Shown here piece by piece: positions 36,215-46,516 of a DNA stretch of 64,000 nucleotides. Origin of the DNA: Paucibacter sp. PLA-PC-4 (lineage in GTDB: Bacteria > Pseudomonadota > Gammaproteobacteria > Burkholderiales > Burkholderiaceae_C); contig NZ_JAPFGP010000014.1 of the NCBI RefSeq assembly GCF_026241155.1, positions 62,001-126,000 on the forward strand, given 5' to 3'. The notes under the pieces are model-generated. The model saw only the letters and a list, made by a program, of their open reading frames with translations, searched no databases and was not told where the DNA came from. The stretch's first letter is position 1. Every line of letters begins with the position of its first letter. Made by a program: the position numbers and the translations under genes.

Positions 36215-36868
36215 ATGAACTTTGCGCAGGAGAAGCAAGGGGCGTCCCGCTTTACAGGTATCGGTATCGTGATCGTGATTCACGTGCTGATCATCTGGGC
36301 GTTGGCCAGCGGTCTGGCCCGCAAGGCCGTCGAGGCGATCAAGGGTCCGATCGATGTGAAGGTGGTGGAGGAGAAGGTCAAGCCGCCGCCGCCGCCGGAG
36401 AAGGTCGTGCCGCCGCCGCCGGACATGAAGGCACCGCCGCCGCCGTTCGTGCCGCCGCCCGAGGTGCAGGTGACGGCGCCGCCGCCGCCCAACGCGATCC
36501 AGGCACCGGTCAGCAACACGCCGCCGCCGACGCGTGAGGTGGCCGCTGCGCCGCCGCCAGCCCCGGCACCGGCGCCCGCACCGGCCCCCAAGCCCGCCAA
36601 GATCACGGCCGGCATGGTCTGCACCAAGATGGGCAAGCCCGAGGTGCCGGCCGTGAACTGGAGCGGTGATGCTTTGTTCAAGGTGCTTGCCACGGTCAAG
36701 GCCGGTCGCGTCAGCTCGATCGAAGTGACCAGCTCGCAGATGCGTGGTGGCAATGATCGCAAGGTGCAGCGCGCCCTGATCGCCGCCATCACTGACACGC
36801 TGCAAAGTACCTACGAATGCCCGGGCGACCACGTGTTCGAGCAGGAGTTCCAGTTCCGCATCGAATAA
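36215..36868 (+). CDS. tonB: TonB energy transducer
   Basis: A 217-residue TonB-family protein. A single N-terminal membrane helix is at about residues 15-33 (GIVIVIHVLIIWALASGL, with the conserved His of TonB anchors). A long Pro-rich span follows from 52 to 125 (runs of PPPPP and APAPAP, a periplasm-spanning stretch), then a C-terminal domain of about 90 residues with two Cys. It carries proton-motive-force energy from ExbB/ExbD to outer-membrane receptors such as the one at 15603-17777. The C-terminal domain is not the standard YP...A. TonB repeat, so this is a divergent variant. Confidence 0.85.
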   Translation: MNFAQEKQGASRFTGIGIVIVIHVLIIWALASGLARKAVEAIKGPIDVKVVEEKVKPPPPPEKVVPPPPDMKAPPPPFVPPPEVQVTAPPPPNAIQAPVSNTPPPTREVAAAPPPAPAPAPAPAPKPAKITAGMVCTKMGKPEVPAVNWSGDALFKVLATVKAGRVSSIEVTSSQMRGGNDRKVQRALIAAITDTLQSTYECPGDHVFEQEFQFRIE

Positions 36869-36971
36869 GCAAGACCCCATTTTCCGGGCGACCGGGCAGG
36901 GCCAGAGCCCGCCCCGGTGCCTCTCAACCGACAACCGATCTCTCGATCTCTATTGCGTAGGAGTTGACTCC

Positions 36972-37817
36972 ATGATCTCTCGTATCTCCGGCCTGTTCGC
37001 CGCAATCGCATTTGCCGCGACCCTGGCTGCATCCCCTCTGGCCGCTCACGCCCAAGCCGCTGACGCTGCCTCCGCCCCGGTGGAGGCCGCTGCGCCCGCA
37101 GCGCTGGACGCTGCCGCTCCGGCCGCGCCCGCTGCCAAGGCCGAGCCGGCTGAGAACCCTTATGGCCTGAAGGCCATGATCGACCACGGCGATGCCGTGT
37201 CCAAGGGCGTGTTGTTGCTGCTGGTCATCATGTCCATGGGCAGCTGGTACATCCTGATCACCAAGCTGTGGGACACCCAGAAGCTGGCGACCGAGGCCAA
37301 GAGCGTGCGCGTGAGCTTCTTCAAGAAGGCCAGCCTGGCTGAAGGCGTCAAGGGCCTGAAGGAAGGCAGCGCATTCCGCTTCATCGCCGAGTCGGCGATC
37401 GAGGCCTCCGAGCACCATGAAGGCGCGCTGACCGAGAACATCGACCACAGCAGCTGGGTGACGATGAACGTCGAGCGCGCTGTGGGCGAAGTCAACAGCC
37501 GCGTGCAGACCGGCCTGGGCTTCCTGGCCACTGTCGGTTCGACCTCGCCGTTCATCGGCCTGTTCGGCACGGTGTGGGGCATTCTGCAAGCGCTGACCGC
37601 CATCGGCGTGGCCGGCCAGGCTTCGATCGACAAGGTCGCGGGCCCGGTGGGTGAAGCGCTGATCATGACCGCCATCGGTCTGGGCGTGGCAGTGCCGGCC
37701 GTGCTGGGCTACAACTGGCTGGTCAATCGCAACAAGGCCGTGATGGGCCAGGTGCGTGCCTTCGCTGCCGACCTGCACGGCGTGCTGATGGGCAACCGTT
37801 CGGTCGCCAAGCGCTAA
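36972..37817 (+). CDS. exbB: ExbB-type proton channel protein (MotA/TolQ/ExbB family)
   Basis: A 281-residue protein. The first 35 residues look like a cleavable signal (FAAIAFAATLAASPLAAHA) and are followed by an Ala/Pro-rich linker. The MotA/TolQ/ExbB domain follows, with helices near 70-90, 180-200 and 215-240 (FLATVGSTSPFIGLFGTVWGI, then ALIMTAIGLGVAVPAVLGYNWLV). The Thr/Glu-rich pattern of the proton path is retained. The N-terminal extension is the variant seen in tonB-exbB-exbD operons of Burkholderiales. It probably forms a pentamer with ExbD. Confidence 0.92.
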   Translation: MISRISGLFAAIAFAATLAASPLAAHAQAADAASAPVEAAAPAALDAAAPAAPAAKAEPAENPYGLKAMIDHGDAVSKGVLLLLVIMSMGSWYILITKLWDTQKLATEAKSVRVSFFKKASLAEGVKGLKEGSAFRFIAESAIEASEHHEGALTENIDHSSWVTMNVERAVGEVNSRVQTGLGFLATVGSTSPFIGLFGTVWGILQALTAIGVAGQASIDKVAGPVGEALIMTAIGLGVAVPAVLGYNWLVNRNKAVMGQVRAFAADLHGVLMGNRSVAKR

Positions 37818-37842
37818 GCCGCTTCGACCCGGAGCATTAATC

Positions 37843-38271
37843 ATGGGCATGAACGTCGGATCCTCTTCCGGCGATGACGAAGTGGTCTCGACCATCAACA
37901 CCACGCCACTCGTGGACGTGATGTTGGTGCTGTTGATCATCTTCCTCATCACCATTCCGGTGGTGACGCAATCGGTGACCTTGTCTCTGCCCAAAGAGAC
38001 CAATGTCGTGCGCGTGACCAAGCCGGAGAATATCGAGCTGGCGGTGACCAAGGACGGCGACGTCTACTGGAACACCGCCCTGGTGCCGGACAGCGAAGCG
38101 CTGGTGGCGCGACTGAAGAAGGTGTCGGTGCTTGACCCGCAGCCCGAAGTGCATATCCGTGGCGACGAGAAATCGCGCTACGAATCGGTGGGGCGCGTGA
38201 TGGTGGCCTGCCAGCGTGCGGGCATCGTGAAGATCAGCTTCGTCACCGAGCCTCCGGCGCGCGGTGGTTGA
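37843..38271 (+). CDS. exbD: ExbD-type biopolymer transport protein (first copy)
   Basis: A 142-residue ExbD/TolR protein. It has a short cytoplasmic start, then the single helix VDVMLVLLIIFLITIPVV at about 25-42, in which the conserved Asp (in TTPLVDVMLVLL) is the proton carrier, and a periplasmic domain. It begins 25 bases after exbB. A second ExbD follows within 20 bases, so the operon supplies two ExbD subunits; a mixed ExbD dimer in the channel is possible. The start MGMNVGSSSG is repeated in the next gene. Confidence 0.93.
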   Translation: MGMNVGSSSGDDEVVSTINTTPLVDVMLVLLIIFLITIPVVTQSVTLSLPKETNVVRVTKPENIELAVTKDGDVYWNTALVPDSEALVARLKKVSVLDPQPEVHIRGDEKSRYESVGRVMVACQRAGIVKISFVTEPPARGG

Positions 38272-38287
38272 GGCGAGGAGCTAGAGC

Positions 38288-38719
38288 ATGGGAATGAATG
38301 TAGGCAGCTCGTCCGGTGGTGACGAACCCGAGGTGATGCTGGACGTCAACACCACGCCGCTGATCGATGTGATGCTGGTGCTGCTGGTGATGCTGATCAT
38401 CACCATTCCGATCCAGCTGCACTCGGTGAACCTGGACATGCCGGCGGGCAACCCGCCGCCGCCGACCAAGGAGCCGGTGGTGCACGAGGTCTTCATCGAC
38501 TTCGACGGCACGGTCAGCTGGGACGGTGTGGCGCTGGCAAATCATGCCGAGGTCGAGGCCAAGCTGGCCGAGATCGCGGCGGAGCCGGACCAGTCCGAGA
38601 TCCACATCAAGCCCAACAAGCTGGTCGAGTACGGCAATGTGGCGGCGGTGATGGCGGCTGCTCAGCGGCTCGGTGTCAAGAAGATGGGCATGGTCGGCAA
38701 CGAGCAGTTCATCGACTGA
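38288..38719 (+). CDS. exbD: ExbD-type biopolymer transport protein (second copy)
   Basis: A 143-residue ExbD/TolR protein starting MGMNVGSSSGG like its neighbour, with the helix LIDVMLVLLVMLIITIPI and the conserved Asp in NTTPLIDVMLVLL. The periplasmic half differs strongly (NPPPPTKEPVVHEVF), so this is an old duplication, not a recent one. It is followed by an intrinsic terminator, after which a TPR-type gene begins. Pairs of exbD genes are common in this operon type. Confidence 0.93.
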   Translation: MGMNVGSSSGGDEPEVMLDVNTTPLIDVMLVLLVMLIITIPIQLHSVNLDMPAGNPPPPTKEPVVHEVFIDFDGTVSWDGVALANHAEVEAKLAEIAAEPDQSEIHIKPNKLVEYGNVAAVMAAAQRLGVKKMGMVGNEQFID

Positions 38720-38739
38720 TGCAGGCATGATCGAACGAA

Positions 38740-38770
38740 CGCGCTGCCCGCAAGGGCGGCGCGTTTTTTT
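38740..38770 (+). terminator. Intrinsic terminator after the second exbD
   Basis: CGCGCTGCCC (38740-38749) and GGGCGGCGCG (38754-38763) form a 10-bp stem with one G-T pair and a GCAA-type loop, followed directly by TTTTTTT. It may let only part of the transcription reach the next gene, whose ribosome site begins a few bases later. Confidence 0.85.
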
Positions 38771-38784
38771 CTTAGGAGAATGCA

Positions 38785-40035
38785 ATGATGAAGTTCAAGA
38801 CCCTCGCTAGCGTCGCCGTCGGTACTGCGGCCTTTGTGTTCGGCGCCGCCCCGCAGGGCGAGCTGGGTTTCGCCAGCGCCGCGGCCCAGGCCGAGTCAGT
38901 GCGTCCCGAGGTGGGCAAGCACCTGAAGGACGCTGCTGCGCTGATCAAGAGCGGCAAGTACAGGGAAGCGCTGGCCAAGGTGCGCGACGCTGAAGGCGTG
39001 TCAGGCCGCACTGCTGCTGAGAACAATGCCATTGAAGGCACACGCTTCTCTGCCGCGATGGGTGCCAACGATCCCGATTCGATGGCCCGCGCCTTCGAAA
39101 TTTTGAAGCCCCGCCTGGCCGGTGCTCAGCAATTGCAGTACATGGAGGCCGTGGCCGGCACCTACTTGCGCGCCAACAATGCGCCGAAAGCGCTGGAGTG
39201 GGCCAACAAGTACTTCGCCGCCGGCGGCTCGAGCGGCACGATGAAGACGGTGCAGCAGCAGGCTCAGTTCAAGTCGGGCGATATGACGGCTGTGCTGAAG
39301 GACACGCTGGCCGAAGTGCAAGCCGACGAGCGTGCCGGCAAGGCGCCGTCGCAGGATAAGCTGAATCTGCTGCTGTACGCGGCGCAGAAGAAGAACGACG
39401 TCGCCACCGAGGCACTGGCCACCGAGAAGCTGCTGAATTACTACCCGCGCAAGGAGCTGTGGGCGCAGATCCTCGGCGGTCTGCCGCAGAAGCGGGGCTT
39501 CTCGCCGCGCTTTGGCCTGGACGTGTTCCGCCTGAAGCTGGCGACCGGCAATATGCGTGATGCCAACGACTATATGGAGATGGCTCAGCTGGCCGCCCAG
39601 GCCGGCTATCCGGAAGAGGGCAAGCAGGTGGTCGAGAAGGGGCTAGCTGCCAATGTGCTGGGTCAAGGTGCTGAAGGTGCGCGGCACAAGCGCCTGCTGG
39701 ACCTGATGGTCAAGCGCATCGGTGAGGCCAAGGCTGCCCAGGCGGGCGCCGAGCAGGCCGCCGAAGCTGCCAAGGAAGGTGACGCTTTGGTCTCGCTGGG
39801 TCTGGCCCAGGTCTTCCGTGGCGAGGCCGCCCATGGTCTGAAGCTGGTCGAGGCTGGCATCGCCAAGGGGAGTCTGAAGCGCCCCGACGATGCCAAGCTG
39901 TATCAGGGCTTGGCCTTGTTCACGGCCGGTGACATCGCCAAGGCTCAGACCGCCTGGCGCGGCGTCAAAGGCAATGACGGCGCGGCCGAACTGGCGCGCC
40001 TGTGGACCATCCATTCGCGCAGCGCCAAGAAGTAA
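38785..40035 (+). CDS. Exported TPR-like protein of the tonB operon
   Basis: A 416-residue protein with a signal-like N-terminus (residues 1-35, hydrophobic and ending near AAAQA). The rest is alpha-helical repeat structure: KSGKYREALAKVRDAE, then Ala-rich helices up to LAQVFRGEAAHGLKLVEAGIAKG and KLYQGLALFTAGDIAKAQTAWRGV, which have TPR-like spacing. No catalytic motif is visible. Its place after exbD genes suggests an accessory periplasmic scaffold of the TonB system, though this is inferred from context alone. A hairpin follows its stop. Confidence 0.7.
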   Translation: MMKFKTLASVAVGTAAFVFGAAPQGELGFASAAAQAESVRPEVGKHLKDAAALIKSGKYREALAKVRDAEGVSGRTAAENNAIEGTRFSAAMGANDPDSMARAFEILKPRLAGAQQLQYMEAVAGTYLRANNAPKALEWANKYFAAGGSSGTMKTVQQQAQFKSGDMTAVLKDTLAEVQADERAGKAPSQDKLNLLLYAAQKKNDVATEALATEKLLNYYPRKELWAQILGGLPQKRGFSPRFGLDVFRLKLATGNMRDANDYMEMAQLAAQAGYPEEGKQVVEKGLAANVLGQGAEGARHKRLLDLMVKRIGEAKAAQAGAEQAAEAAKEGDALVSLGLAQVFRGEAAHGLKLVEAGIAKGSLKRPDDAKLYQGLALFTAGDIAKAQTAWRGVKGNDGAAELARLWTIHSRSAKK

Positions 40036-40069
40036 GGCCCGCTGTGGGTTGTATCGCCTGAGTGCATGA

Positions 40070-40095
40070 GAAACGGCCTCCTCGGAGGCCGTTTC
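40070..40095 (+). terminator. Hairpin between the TPR gene and the SDR gene
   Basis: GAAACGGCCTCC and GGAGGCCGTTTC form a 12-bp stem around a two-base centre, then CCTTTGATC. It stands between two convergent genes and can act on both strands. Confidence 0.75.
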
Positions 40096-40114
40096 CTTTG
40101 ATCGAGAGCGCTGC

Positions 40115-40873
<759 letters not shown>

Positions 40874-40890
40874 AAAGTCTCCTGTTTTGA

Positions 40891-40911
40891 TTACGTTGAC
40901 GTAAACGTCAA
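40891..40911 (-). promoter_or_regulatory. LiuR-like operator before the SDR gene
   Basis: TTACGT-TG-ACGTAA (40891-40904) and the overlapping TTGACG-TAAA-CGTCAA (40896-40911) are both near-perfect dyads. On the gene's strand the second reads TTGACGTTTACGTCAA. This resembles operators of MerR-family regulators of branched-chain amino acid and fatty-acid breakdown (LiuR-type). The regulator gene is not in the window. Confidence 0.5.
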
Positions 40912-40920
40912 TTGTCGATC

Positions 40921-40947
40921 AAGAAAAAGCCGCTGAACAGCGGCTTT
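40921..40947 (-). terminator. Intrinsic terminator of adk
   Basis: On the minus strand AAAGCCGCTG and CAGCGGCTTT form a 10-bp stem, followed by TTCTTG after the T-rich end of the stem. It lies 24 bases after the adk stop. Confidence 0.75.
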
Positions 40948-40970
40948 GTCAGATCTGGCGTGCAGCTGCT

Positions 40971-41741
<771 letters not shown>

Positions 41742-41756
41742 TCATGCCTGTGTAAC

Positions 41757-42521
41757 TCAGGCGCCGGCCTGGACCAGGGCGCGTACCCGCGCCAGATCCT
41801 CAAGCGTGTCGACGCCGGGTCCAGGACGCTCCGCGCTGATGTGCACCGCGATGCGCTCGCCATGCCAGAGCACGCGCAATTGCTCGAGCGACTCGATCTG
41901 CTCCAGCGGGCTGGCCGCCAGACTCGGGAAGCGGCGCAAGAAGCCGGCCTGGTAGGCGTACAGCCCGACATGGCGCAGGGCCGAGCCGGGCCGGGGGCCT
42001 GAACCGTCGCGCCAGCAGGGAATCGGCGCGCGCGAGAAGTACAGCGCCGTGCCGCGTGCATCGGTCACCAGCTTGACCACATTCGGATTGGTGAACTCGG
42101 CCCGGCCTTGCGCTGTGTCGTCCAGCGCGTGGGCTACTGTGCTCATCACGCAATCGCTGCGCTCGCGCAGCAGCGCAGCGCAGGCGTCGATCATGGTCGG
42201 CGCAATCAGTGGCTCGTCGCCCTGCACATTGACAACAAGATCGCTGCCGTCCAGCCCCAGTTGCTCGCAGGCTTCGGCCAGCCGGTCGCTGCCGGAGGCA
42301 TGGTCGGCCCGGGTCAGCAGCGCGCGTACGCCATGGGCGTGGCAGGCTGCCAGGACCTCGGGTGCGTCGCTTGCGACCACCACCTCTCGGGCCTGCGACA
42401 GCGCTGCGCGCTGCGCGACCCGCACAATCATCGGCAGACCGCCGATATCGGCCAGCGGCTTATTGGGCAAGCGCGTCGAGGCCAGCCGTGCCGGCACGAT
42501 GACCGTGAAGCCCTGGCTCAT
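41757..42521 (-). CDS. kdsB: 3-deoxy-manno-octulosonate cytidylyltransferase
   Basis: A 254-residue nucleotidyltransferase that activates Kdo with CTP for lipopolysaccharide synthesis. Typical motifs are the N-terminal [48 protein letters not shown] (metal and CTP binding) and the late [18 protein letters not shown]. It begins inside the stop of the trm112-like gene (ATGA overlap), so the two are coupled. It follows lpxK, another LPS gene, in the usual Burkholderiales order. Confidence 0.95.
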   Translation of the reverse strand: MSQGFTVIVPARLASTRLPNKPLADIGGLPMIVRVAQRAALSQAREVVVASDAPEVLAACHAHGVRALLTRADHASGSDRLAEACEQLGLDGSDLVVNVQGDEPLIAPTMIDACAALLRERSDCVMSTVAHALDDTAQGRAEFTNPNVVKLVTDARGTALYFSRAPIPCWRDGSGPRPGSALRHVGLYAYQAGFLRRFPSLAASPLEQIESLEQLRVLWHGERIAVHISAERPGPGVDTLEDLARVRALVQAGA

Positions 42522-42706
42522 TGCGGCGCGTCCAACACCCGCGCCTCGCTCTCCAGCATCACCGGGATGCCGTCGCGCACCGGGAAGGCCAGGCGGTCGG
42601 CATGGCAGATCAGCTCGCGATCACCGCTGCCGTCGCCGCTGCGCTGATGCTCCAGAGGCCCTTTGCAAATCGGGCAGACCAGCATTTCCAGCAATCGGAT
42701 GTCCAT
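42518..42706 (-). CDS. Trm112 family protein (YcaR-like)
   Basis: A 62-residue protein with the Trm112/UPF0434 pattern: [14 protein letters not shown] (CPxC zinc pair), [21 protein letters not shown]. The second zinc Cys is present in ELIC, while the fourth ligand is not obvious. Such proteins may support methyltransferases or be structural; their role in bacteria is little known. The gene lies between lpxK and kdsB, and its stop overlaps the kdsB start. Confidence 0.9.
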   Translation of the reverse strand: MDIRLLEMLVCPICKGPLEHQRSGDGSGDRELICHADRLAFPVRDGIPVMLESEARVLDAPQ

Positions 42707-42719
42707 AGCTATCGTTCTT

Positions 42720-43733
42720 CTATTTCAGCAGCGCCTGCAACACTTGCTGCAGTGCGCGCTCAAAGGAGTCGTCGGGCCTGAAGTCTAGCGCCACCACCCA
42801 GACCCGGGTGCGACCCAGGCGCTCGGGTCGCAGCTTGACAGCGTCTTTCTCGGTCAGCAAGACATCGGCGGTGTCGGCCGGCCAGGGCAGTTCGCTGAAG
42901 TCGTGATGGTCGGGCAAGGGCAGGGGCAGGATGTCCAGCCCCTGGGCGCGCAGCATCGTGAAGAAGCGCTCCGGCTGTGCCAGACCGGCGGCCGCCAGCA
43001 CCGGGCGGCCGCGCAGGCCTTGCAAGGCCTGCGGATCGACCGCTGCGCCCTGCCACCATGCGGTCAGTTCCACCGCGCCGGCAAGGTGGCGTCGCGCCAG
43101 GTGGCCTGGCAGCTCGGTGCTGGGCGCGCCGGCGTTGTACAGCACCAGGCTGGGCTCGGCGCTCATGGCCCGGCGCTGGCGCAGCGGCCCGGCCGGCAGC
43201 AGCCGGCCGTTGCCCAGGCCGCGCTCGTCGAACACCAGCACGCTCAAGCTCCTCGGCAGCCGCCAGTGCTGCAGCCCGTCGTCGCTGATGAGCAGGCGTA
43301 GCTCGGGCTGCACGGCCAGCAGCGCACGGGCGGCAGCCACCCGGTCGCGGCCCACGGCCACCGGCGCGCCACTGCGCAGATGGATCAGCAGCGGCTCGTC
43401 GCCGACCTCGTTGGCCGCGCTGGTGCGCCCGACCAGACGGACCTCGTCGTTGTCGCGTCCATAGCCACGCGAAATCACACCGGCCGCAATGCCCTGGGCC
43501 TGCAGCAGTCGCAGCAAGGCCAGCGTCGTGGGGGTCTTGCCGGCGCCGCCGACAATCCAGTTGCCGACCACGATGACCGGAACTGGCAAGGCCTCGGCAC
43601 GCCGCAGGCCGAGCCGGTAGAGCAGGGCGCGGATCTCGATCAGCAGCCCGTAGATCCAGCCCAGCGGGCGCAAGGCCTGGGCCAGCGGGCCGCCTTCTTG
43701 CCAGGCCCGCTGCAGGCGCTCGGCGAGGCTCAT
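42720..43733 (-). CDS. lpxK: Tetraacyldisaccharide 4'-kinase
   Basis: A 337-residue inner-membrane-associated kinase that phosphorylates the 4' position of the lipid A disaccharide. The P-loop is [18 protein letters not shown] near residues 53-70, followed by [35 protein letters not shown] and the late DHHDFSEL. The ATG at 43733 is used because it gives the family start ([15 protein letters not shown]). It begins 5 bases after the exbD stop in the same operon. Confidence 0.95.
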   Translation of the reverse strand: MSLAERLQRAWQEGGPLAQALRPLGWIYGLLIEIRALLYRLGLRRAEALPVPVIVVGNWIVGGAGKTPTTLALLRLLQAQGIAAGVISRGYGRDNDEVRLVGRTSAANEVGDEPLLIHLRSGAPVAVGRDRVAAARALLAVQPELRLLISDDGLQHWRLPRSLSVLVFDERGLGNGRLLPAGPLRQRRAMSAEPSLVLYNAGAPSTELPGHLARRHLAGAVELTAWWQGAAVDPQALQGLRGRPVLAAAGLAQPERFFTMLRAQGLDILPLPLPDHHDFSELPWPADTADVLLTEKDAVKLRPERLGRTRVWVVALDFRPDDSFERALQQVLQALLK

Positions 43734-43737
43734 CGGG

Positions 43738-44157
43738 CTACTTCGCGGCGTCGCCCTGGGCGGCAAAGGTCAGGCGGTTGAGCCCTGCGCGGCGTGCCGC
43801 ATCCATCACGTTGACGACGGCCTGATGGGCCGCGTTGGCATCGGCCGAGATGATGATCATGGTCTCGGGCTGGCCGGCGCTGGCCTGTTGCAGCGCGGCG
43901 GCCAGCAGTTCCGGCGTGCGGCCCTCGACAGTCTGGCGGTTCACCGCATAGCGACCATCGGCCGAAATGGCGACGATGATCTCGCGCGGCCGCTCCTGCA
44001 GCTTGTCGGCATTGGCCGTCGGCAGCGTGACCTGAAGCTCGGTGAAGCGGGAATAGGTGGTCGACAGCATCAAGAAGATCAGGATCACCAGCAGCACATC
44101 GATGAAGGCGATCAGATTGATCTCGGGCTCGTCGGCCTTGCGCTGGCGGAACTTCAT
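43738..44157 (-). CDS. exbD: ExbD/TolR family protein (lpxK cluster)
   Basis: A 139-residue ExbD/TolR protein. The membrane helix IAFIDVLLVILIFLML is at about residues 17-33, in which Asp (INLIAFIDVLLV) is the proton carrier. A periplasmic domain ends LTFAAQGDAAK. The start ATG at 44157 overlaps the exbB stop (ATGA). The pair belongs to the conserved exbB-exbD-lpxK order of Burkholderiales, distinct from the tonB-linked pair at 37-39 kb. Confidence 0.92.
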   Translation of the reverse strand: MKFRQRKADEPEINLIAFIDVLLVILIFLMLSTTYSRFTELQVTLPTANADKLQERPREIIVAISADGRYAVNRQTVEGRTPELLAAALQQASAGQPETMIIISADANAAHQAVVNVMDAARRAGLNRLTFAAQGDAAK

Positions 44158-44801
44158 GGGCCGGGGCGCACCGCGGGCTGTGCGGTCTGGGTGAAGCGCG
44201 TCAGATGATTCATGAAGCGCTCGCTGGCCTGCTCCAGCTCCAACACATAACCCTCGACCACGCCACGGAAATAGCGATAGCACATCAGCGAGGGGATCGC
44301 GATGATGAGGCCGAAGGCGGTGTTGTACAGCGCAATCGAGATGCCGTGTGCCAGCTGCGCAGGGTTCGCGCCGCTGGGGCTCTGGCTGCCGAAAATCTCG
44401 ATCATGCCCACCACCGTGCCCAGCAGGCCCAGCAGCGGCGCGGCCGTCGCTATCGTGCCCAGCGTGTTCAGATAGCGCTCGAGCTTGTGGATGGCGGACC
44501 GGCCGGCCAGCTCGAAGGTCTGGCGCAGCCTGGCGTCGGGAATGCGTGGATCGGCGATCACCGCACGCAGCCCGCTGGCAAGCAATTGGCCCAGCACCGA
44601 GTTCTCGGCCAGCTTGTTGACGATCTCTGCGCTAGGCAGGTGCTGGTTGGTGACGCTGAGCACCTCATCGAGCAGGGTGGGCGGCGCGATGCGCGCGCTG
44701 CGCAGGCTGGCCAGTCGCTCGATGACCAGGGTCAGTGCCACCACGGAGCACAGGAGCAATGGCCAGATCGGCCAGCCGGCGGCTTGTATGATCGAAAACA
44801 A
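44154..44801 (-). CDS. exbB: ExbB/TolQ family proton channel protein (lpxK cluster)
   Basis: A 215-residue MotA/TolQ/ExbB protein with three helices: WPLLLCSVVALTLVIERL near 12-30, GTIATAAPLLGLLGTVVGMI near 110-132, and ALYNTAFGLIIAIPSLMCY near 150-172. It lacks the long N-terminal extension of the tonB-linked ExbB. It is the first gene of the leftward operon exbB-exbD-lpxK-trm112-kdsB. The cargo process (TonB or another envelope task) is not told by sequence. Confidence 0.92.
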   Translation of the reverse strand: MFSIIQAAGWPIWPLLLCSVVALTLVIERLASLRSARIAPPTLLDEVLSVTNQHLPSAEIVNKLAENSVLGQLLASGLRAVIADPRIPDARLRQTFELAGRSAIHKLERYLNTLGTIATAAPLLGLLGTVVGMIEIFGSQSPSGANPAQLAHGISIALYNTAFGLIIAIPSLMCYRYFRGVVEGYVLELEQASERFMNHLTRFTQTAQPAVRPGP

Positions 44802-45140
44802 AGGCGCTCCCTCTTGAGAAGACAGGGCCGACCGTTAACCGGCCCGCCGCGATGCGCGCGATTATGGCCCGAAGGCGGGCCTGCTTCGGCAGTCTCGGCG
44901 TCAGGTCTTGCCCGCAGATCCGAACAGTCCACTTTCGCTGTGGATAACTTTGTGGGCAAGCCGGCCCGGTGGCCCGCCGAGGCCCGAAAAATCAAGGGCT
45001 TGGACAAATTGCTCATTTTTTAGGCATGAAAAAAGACTTGAAAAACAAGCGTTTATGCGCGTGTGTCATATCCGTGACGCGCCGAATAGTCCGCCAGGCC
45101 CCATCTGGCGCGGCTGTGGAGTTCTGCCCCCGCGCCAGCC
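44802..45140. other. Divergent intergenic stretch between exbB and xseA
   Basis: About 340 bases with no gene supported. It must hold promoters for both directions; an A/T-rich part (GAAAAAAGACTTGAAAAACAAG) near 45025-45055 stands out. No hairpin or known operator was recognised. Confidence 0.4.
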
Positions 45141-46448
45141 ATGGGTTTGCGCATGATTGATGCCCTCCAAGCCGCGCCAGGCCGCATGGTCTGGGGTGTC
45201 GCAGCCCTGCTGCATGCGGTCTCCGATGCCTTGCAGACCCGCTTTGCGGTCTGTGTGGTGCAGGGCGAGATTTCGGGCTTCACACGGGCGGCCAGCGGCC
45301 ATTGTTATTTCAGCCTGAAGGATGCCCAGGGGCAGAGCGCACTGCTGCGCTGTGCGATGTTCCGTCGCGCTGCTGGGCTGCTGGACTTCGCGCCCGGCGA
45401 CGGTCAACTGGTCGAGCTGCGCGGCCGGCTGACCCTGTATGAGCCGCGCGGCGAGTTGCAGTTTGTCGTGGAGAGCATGCGCCGCGCCGGGGCCGGTGCG
45501 CTGTACGAGCAGTTCCTGCGCCTGAAAGCCCAGCTAGAGGCGCTGGGCTTTTTCGCGGCGGACCGCAAGCGACCGCTGCCGGCCTTCCCTCGGCGCATCG
45601 GCGTGATCACCTCCACCGCCGGTGCCGCTCTGCACGATGTGCTGACGGCGCTGCGCCGCCGTGCGCCGCAGGTCGAGGTCGTCGTTTACCCGAGCCCGGT
45701 GCAGGGTGCCGAGGCGCCGCCGGCCCTGGTCCAGGCTGTGTTGACGGCGAATGCGCGCGCCGAGGTCGATGTGCTGTTGCTGTGCCGCGGCGGCGGTTCG
45801 CTGGAAGACCTGTGGGCCTTCAATGACGAGCGGGTGGTGCGCGCGGTGGCCGAGTCGGGCCTGCCGGTGGTCTGCGGCGTCGGCCACGAGACCGACGTGA
45901 CGCTGTGCGATCTGGCCGCTGACCTGCGCGCGCCCACCCCCACCGCCGCCGCAGAGCTGGCCGCCCCGGCCCAGGCCGGCGAGCTGGCCCGGCTGCAGGC
46001 GCTCGCGGGCGCGCTGATGCGCCGCATGGACCAGCGCCTGGACGCTGCCGCCCAGCGGCTGGATCGCGCGGCGCTGCGCCTGGCTCGGCCGACCGAGGCC
46101 TTGCAGCATCAGCGTCGTCGCCTCGCCTTGCTGGCCCAGCGCTGGGGGCAGGCCTTGCCCCGGACGGTGGAGCGGCACATCCAGTCGCTGGATCGCCTGC
46201 AGGAGCGACGCGACCGGGCGGCCGAGAACCTGCTGCAGCGCCATGGCACGCGACTGGACAGCCTGCAGGCACGGCTGCAGGCGCTGGACCCCAAGCGTGT
46301 GCTGTCTCGCGGCTACGCCTGGCTGGACGACGGCCAGGGGCGCGCGCTGAGCTCGGTGCACCAACTGAAGCCGCAGACCCAGGTGCATGCGGTGCTCGCT
46401 GACGGCGAGGCGCAGCTGCAGGTACTCGCCACAAAGCCAAGGGCATAG
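45141..46448 (+). CDS. xseA: Exodeoxyribonuclease VII large subunit
   Basis: A 435-residue XseA. The N-terminal OB fold includes VVQGEISGFTRAASGHCYFSLKDAQ and LVELRGRLTLYEPRGELQFV. The catalytic region has PRRIGVITSTAGAALHDVLTALRRRAP, LLCRGGGSLEDLWAFNDE and GVGHETDVTLCDLAADLRAPTPTAAAE, all diagnostic. A long coiled coil follows, and the C-terminal RVLSRGYAWL. With XseB it degrades single-stranded DNA in mismatch and recombination repair; xseB is not in the window. Confidence 0.95.
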   Translation: MGLRMIDALQAAPGRMVWGVAALLHAVSDALQTRFAVCVVQGEISGFTRAASGHCYFSLKDAQGQSALLRCAMFRRAAGLLDFAPGDGQLVELRGRLTLYEPRGELQFVVESMRRAGAGALYEQFLRLKAQLEALGFFAADRKRPLPAFPRRIGVITSTAGAALHDVLTALRRRAPQVEVVVYPSPVQGAEAPPALVQAVLTANARAEVDVLLLCRGGGSLEDLWAFNDERVVRAVAESGLPVVCGVGHETDVTLCDLAADLRAPTPTAAAELAAPAQAGELARLQALAGALMRRMDQRLDAAAQRLDRAALRLARPTEALQHQRRRLALLAQRWGQALPRTVERHIQSLDRLQERRDRAAENLLQRHGTRLDSLQARLQALDPKRVLSRGYAWLDDGQGRALSSVHQLKPQTQVHAVLADGEAQLQVLATKPRA

Positions 46449-46516
46449 CCAAGCTGCCTACAATCGTAGCCGGACTGAAGTCATCCACCCGAACGATCGA
46501 TTGAAGAGGAGTTGAT

